Positions 6,513-7,579 of a stretch of 7,579 nucleotides of DNA are shown one piece after another. The position numbers were made by a program, and so were the translations under genes. The stretch's first letter is position 1; the number at the start of each line of letters is the position of its first letter. The stretch comes from Gammaproteobacteria bacterium (lineage in GTDB: Bacteria; Pseudomonadota; Gammaproteobacteria; Pseudomonadales; Pseudomonadaceae), in assembly GCA_012800475.1 (NCBI GenBank), contig JAAZJF010000112.1:1-7579 (forward strand), written 5' to 3'. The notes beneath the pieces were generated by a model. That model worked only from the letters and a program-made list of their open reading frames with translations. It ran no database searches and had not been told where the DNA came from.

Positions 6513-7130
6513 TTAGAGCGTTAAGTCGCGGTTTGATGCTTTTAAGAACTCTTGCTTAAGATCAGCAAAGGTATGCACCGCTGGGAATTGCGGAAACTGC
6601 TCGATTACATTATCTGGCGCATGGAACAAAATACCCGCATCGGCTTCGCCCAGCATGGTGGTGTCATTGTATGAATCACCTGCTGCAATAATACGGTAGT
6701 AGAGTGTTTTCAGTGCTAAAACAGACTGGCGTTTCGGATCTTTTTGACGCAACTGATAATCCACCACACGGCCGTTTTCATCCGTCACCAGCTTGTGACA
6801 CAGCAAGGTTGGAAAACCCAGTTGGCGCATCAAGGGCTGAGAGAACTCATAAAAGGTATCTGAGAGGATGATCACTTGGAAACGCTCACGCAACCAATCA
6901 ACAAACTCAACAGCGCCTTCTAAAGGCTTGAGCGTAGCGATCACTTCCTGGATGTCATTTAGAGTTAGACCATGCTCATCCAGAATACGTAAACGCTGCT
7001 TCATCAGCACGTCATAGTCAGGGATATCACGCGTGGTCGCCCGTAGTGATTCAATACCCGTTTTTTCTGCAAAGGCAATCCAGATTTCTGGAACCAATAC
7101 ACCTTCAAGGTCAAGGCAGGCGATTTCCAC
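6513..7130 (-). CDS. thrH: Phosphoserine phosphatase / homoserine phosphotransferase ThrH
   Basis: This 205-residue cytoplasmic HAD-superfamily enzyme has exactly the length of Pseudomonas ThrH and reads nearly the same throughout. ThrH removes phosphate from phosphoserine and can pass it to homoserine, linking serine and threonine synthesis. Motif I is DLEG (7-10), with nucleophile Asp7 and Glu9 where most HAD phosphatases have Asp, a known ThrH trait. Motif II is Ser90 in 'IILSDT', motif III is the Lys in 'RQKDPKR' (Lys130/Lys133), and motif IV is 'GDSYND' (151-156). The start is GTG at 7130, supported by GAGGA 6 bases upstream and by the family N-terminus 'MEIACLDLEGVL'. It is divergent from cysH, and is followed by a hairpin and then cheV. 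Confidence 0.96.
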   Translation of the reverse strand: MEIACLDLEGVLVPEIWIAFAEKTGIESLRATTRDIPDYDVLMKQRLRILDEHGLTLNDIQEVIATLKPLEGAVEFVDWLRERFQVIILSDTFYEFSQPLMRQLGFPTLLCHKLVTDENGRVVDYQLRQKDPKRQSVLALKTLYYRIIAAGDSYNDTTMLGEADAGILFHAPDNVIEQFPQFPAVHTFADLKQEFLKASNRDLTL

Positions 7131-7136
7131 AGCAAT

Positions 7137-7141
7137 TCCTC
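7137..7141 (-). promoter_or_regulatory. Ribosome binding site for the GTG start of thrH
   Basis: GAGGA on the minus strand lies 6 bases before the GTG at 7130 and supports this non-ATG start; no ATG near it would keep the conserved N-terminus. Confidence 0.7.
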
Positions 7142-7158
7142 ATCACATAAAAAGAGGC

Positions 7159-7187
7159 ACTCTAGCCGCTCCACCCCATCCATGCAA
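7159..7187 (-). promoter_or_regulatory. Sigma-70-type promoter candidate for thrH
   Basis: On the minus strand TTGCAT (7182-7187) and TAGAGT (7159-7164) are 17 bases apart, the optimal spacing. The -10 matches 4/6 and the -35 3/6. Transcription would start near 7152, leaving a leader of about 20 nucleotides that contains the GAGGA site. Confidence 0.5.
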
Positions 7188-7284
7188 GATCCTCATGCGC
7201 TATGAACGCAATTTGACCCACTCATCTAGACCTACAAAGCATAAGCATAACGGTTTTTATTCATTCTAATCCTTTCATGCTTGT

Positions 7285-7293
7285 TGTTATGAT
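7285..7293 (+). promoter_or_regulatory. Extended -10 promoter candidate for cysH
   Basis: TGTTATGAT fits the extended -10 form (TG, one base, then a 5/6 match to TATAAT). There is no good -35 hexamer 17 bases upstream, which an extended -10 can tolerate, or which may point to an activator such as CysB (inference; no site identified). Transcription would start near 7300, about 32 bases before the cysH ATG. Confidence 0.4.
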
Positions 7294-7331
7294 GGCGCTA
7301 TATCTACGCGTATCTATTTTAGGACTCAGCT

Positions 7332-7579
7332 ATGACCCCCGCCATCGACCTGCAGCAACTGATTGCTGATTGCACCGACGCCACACCACAACAGATCATC
7401 AAAACAGCGCTCGCAACTTTTGCTGATGAACTGTGGCTTTCTTTTAGTGGCGCTGAAGATGTGGTGTTGCTGGATATGGCCTGGAAAATCAATCCAAATA
7501 TCAAAGTATTTAGTTTAGATACAGGCCGCTTACACCCTGAAACCTATCGTTTTATTGAACAAGTGCGCGAGCATTACCA
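7332..7579 (+). CDS. cysH: Phosphoadenylyl/adenylyl-sulfate reductase, N-terminal part, 3' end outside window
   Basis: An open frame begins at ATG 7332, preceded by AGGA 7 bases upstream, and runs off the window after 82 codons. The family is recognised by 'LWLSFSGAEDVVLLDMA' (34-50), which contains the PP-loop-type Ser-Gly nucleotide-binding stretch, and by 'VFSLDTGRLHPETYRFIEQVREHY' (59-82). CysH reduces activated sulfate to sulfite using thioredoxin or glutathione during cysteine synthesis in the cytoplasm. Pseudomonas enzymes act on adenylyl sulfate and carry a 4Fe-4S cluster held by paired cysteines; that region and the C-terminal catalytic Cys are beyond the window, so substrate choice cannot be read here. 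The usual enzyme is about 240-270 residues, so roughly one third is present. The divergent neighbour is thrH, the arrangement I recall from Pseudomonas. Confidence 0.93.
   Translation, partial: MTPAIDLQQLIADCTDATPQQIIKTALATFADELWLSFSGAEDVVLLDMAWKINPNIKVFSLDTGRLHPETYRFIEQVREHY

Overview
The window looks like ordinary chromosome from a gammaproteobacterium of the Pseudomonas family. The main clues are a thrH gene almost identical in sequence and length to the Pseudomonas enzyme, its position divergent from cysH (the arrangement I recall from Pseudomonas aeruginosa), and a Pseudomonas-style CheV and CvfB. Base composition looks moderate, near 50 % GC by eye, so this is not a high-GC Pseudomonas of the aeruginosa type. 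A low-GC relative is more likely (inference). I see no transposase, integrase, CRISPR array, tRNA or rRNA.

Layout: from 1 to 1125 (+) runs the C-terminal half of a penicillin-acylase-family (S45) hydrolase whose start lies before the window. It converges on a leftward block. The 121-base gap between them holds two small perfect hairpins, one just past each stop codon. The leftward block, read from right to left, is cvfB (S1-domain RNA-binding regulator), then a tripartite export system: HlyD/MacA-type adaptor, FtsX/LolC-like permease and LolD/MacB-like ATPase. These four genes are tightly packed (21-base gap, then overlaps of 14 and 8 bases) and are probably one operon. Further right, still leftward, come a stand-alone cheV chemotaxis gene and thrH. 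At the right end a divergent cysH starts at 7332 and runs off the window.

How the genes work together: the adaptor, permease and ATPase form a complete inner-membrane and periplasmic export machine. The adaptor carries the Arg-Leu-Ser hairpin-tip motif typical of proteins that dock on a TolC-type outer-membrane channel, which is not encoded here. CvfB may simply share the transcript. cheV appears to have its own flagellar sigma-28 (FliA) promoter, a 13/16 match to consensus, separated from thrH by an 11-pair hairpin. thrH (phosphoserine/homoserine phosphotransferase) and cysH (sulfate assimilation) start from a shared 201-base divergent region with a plausible promoter on each strand. I found no clearly novel system. 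The most informative points are the cvfB-exporter operon, the TolC-docking motif and the sigma-28 promoter.
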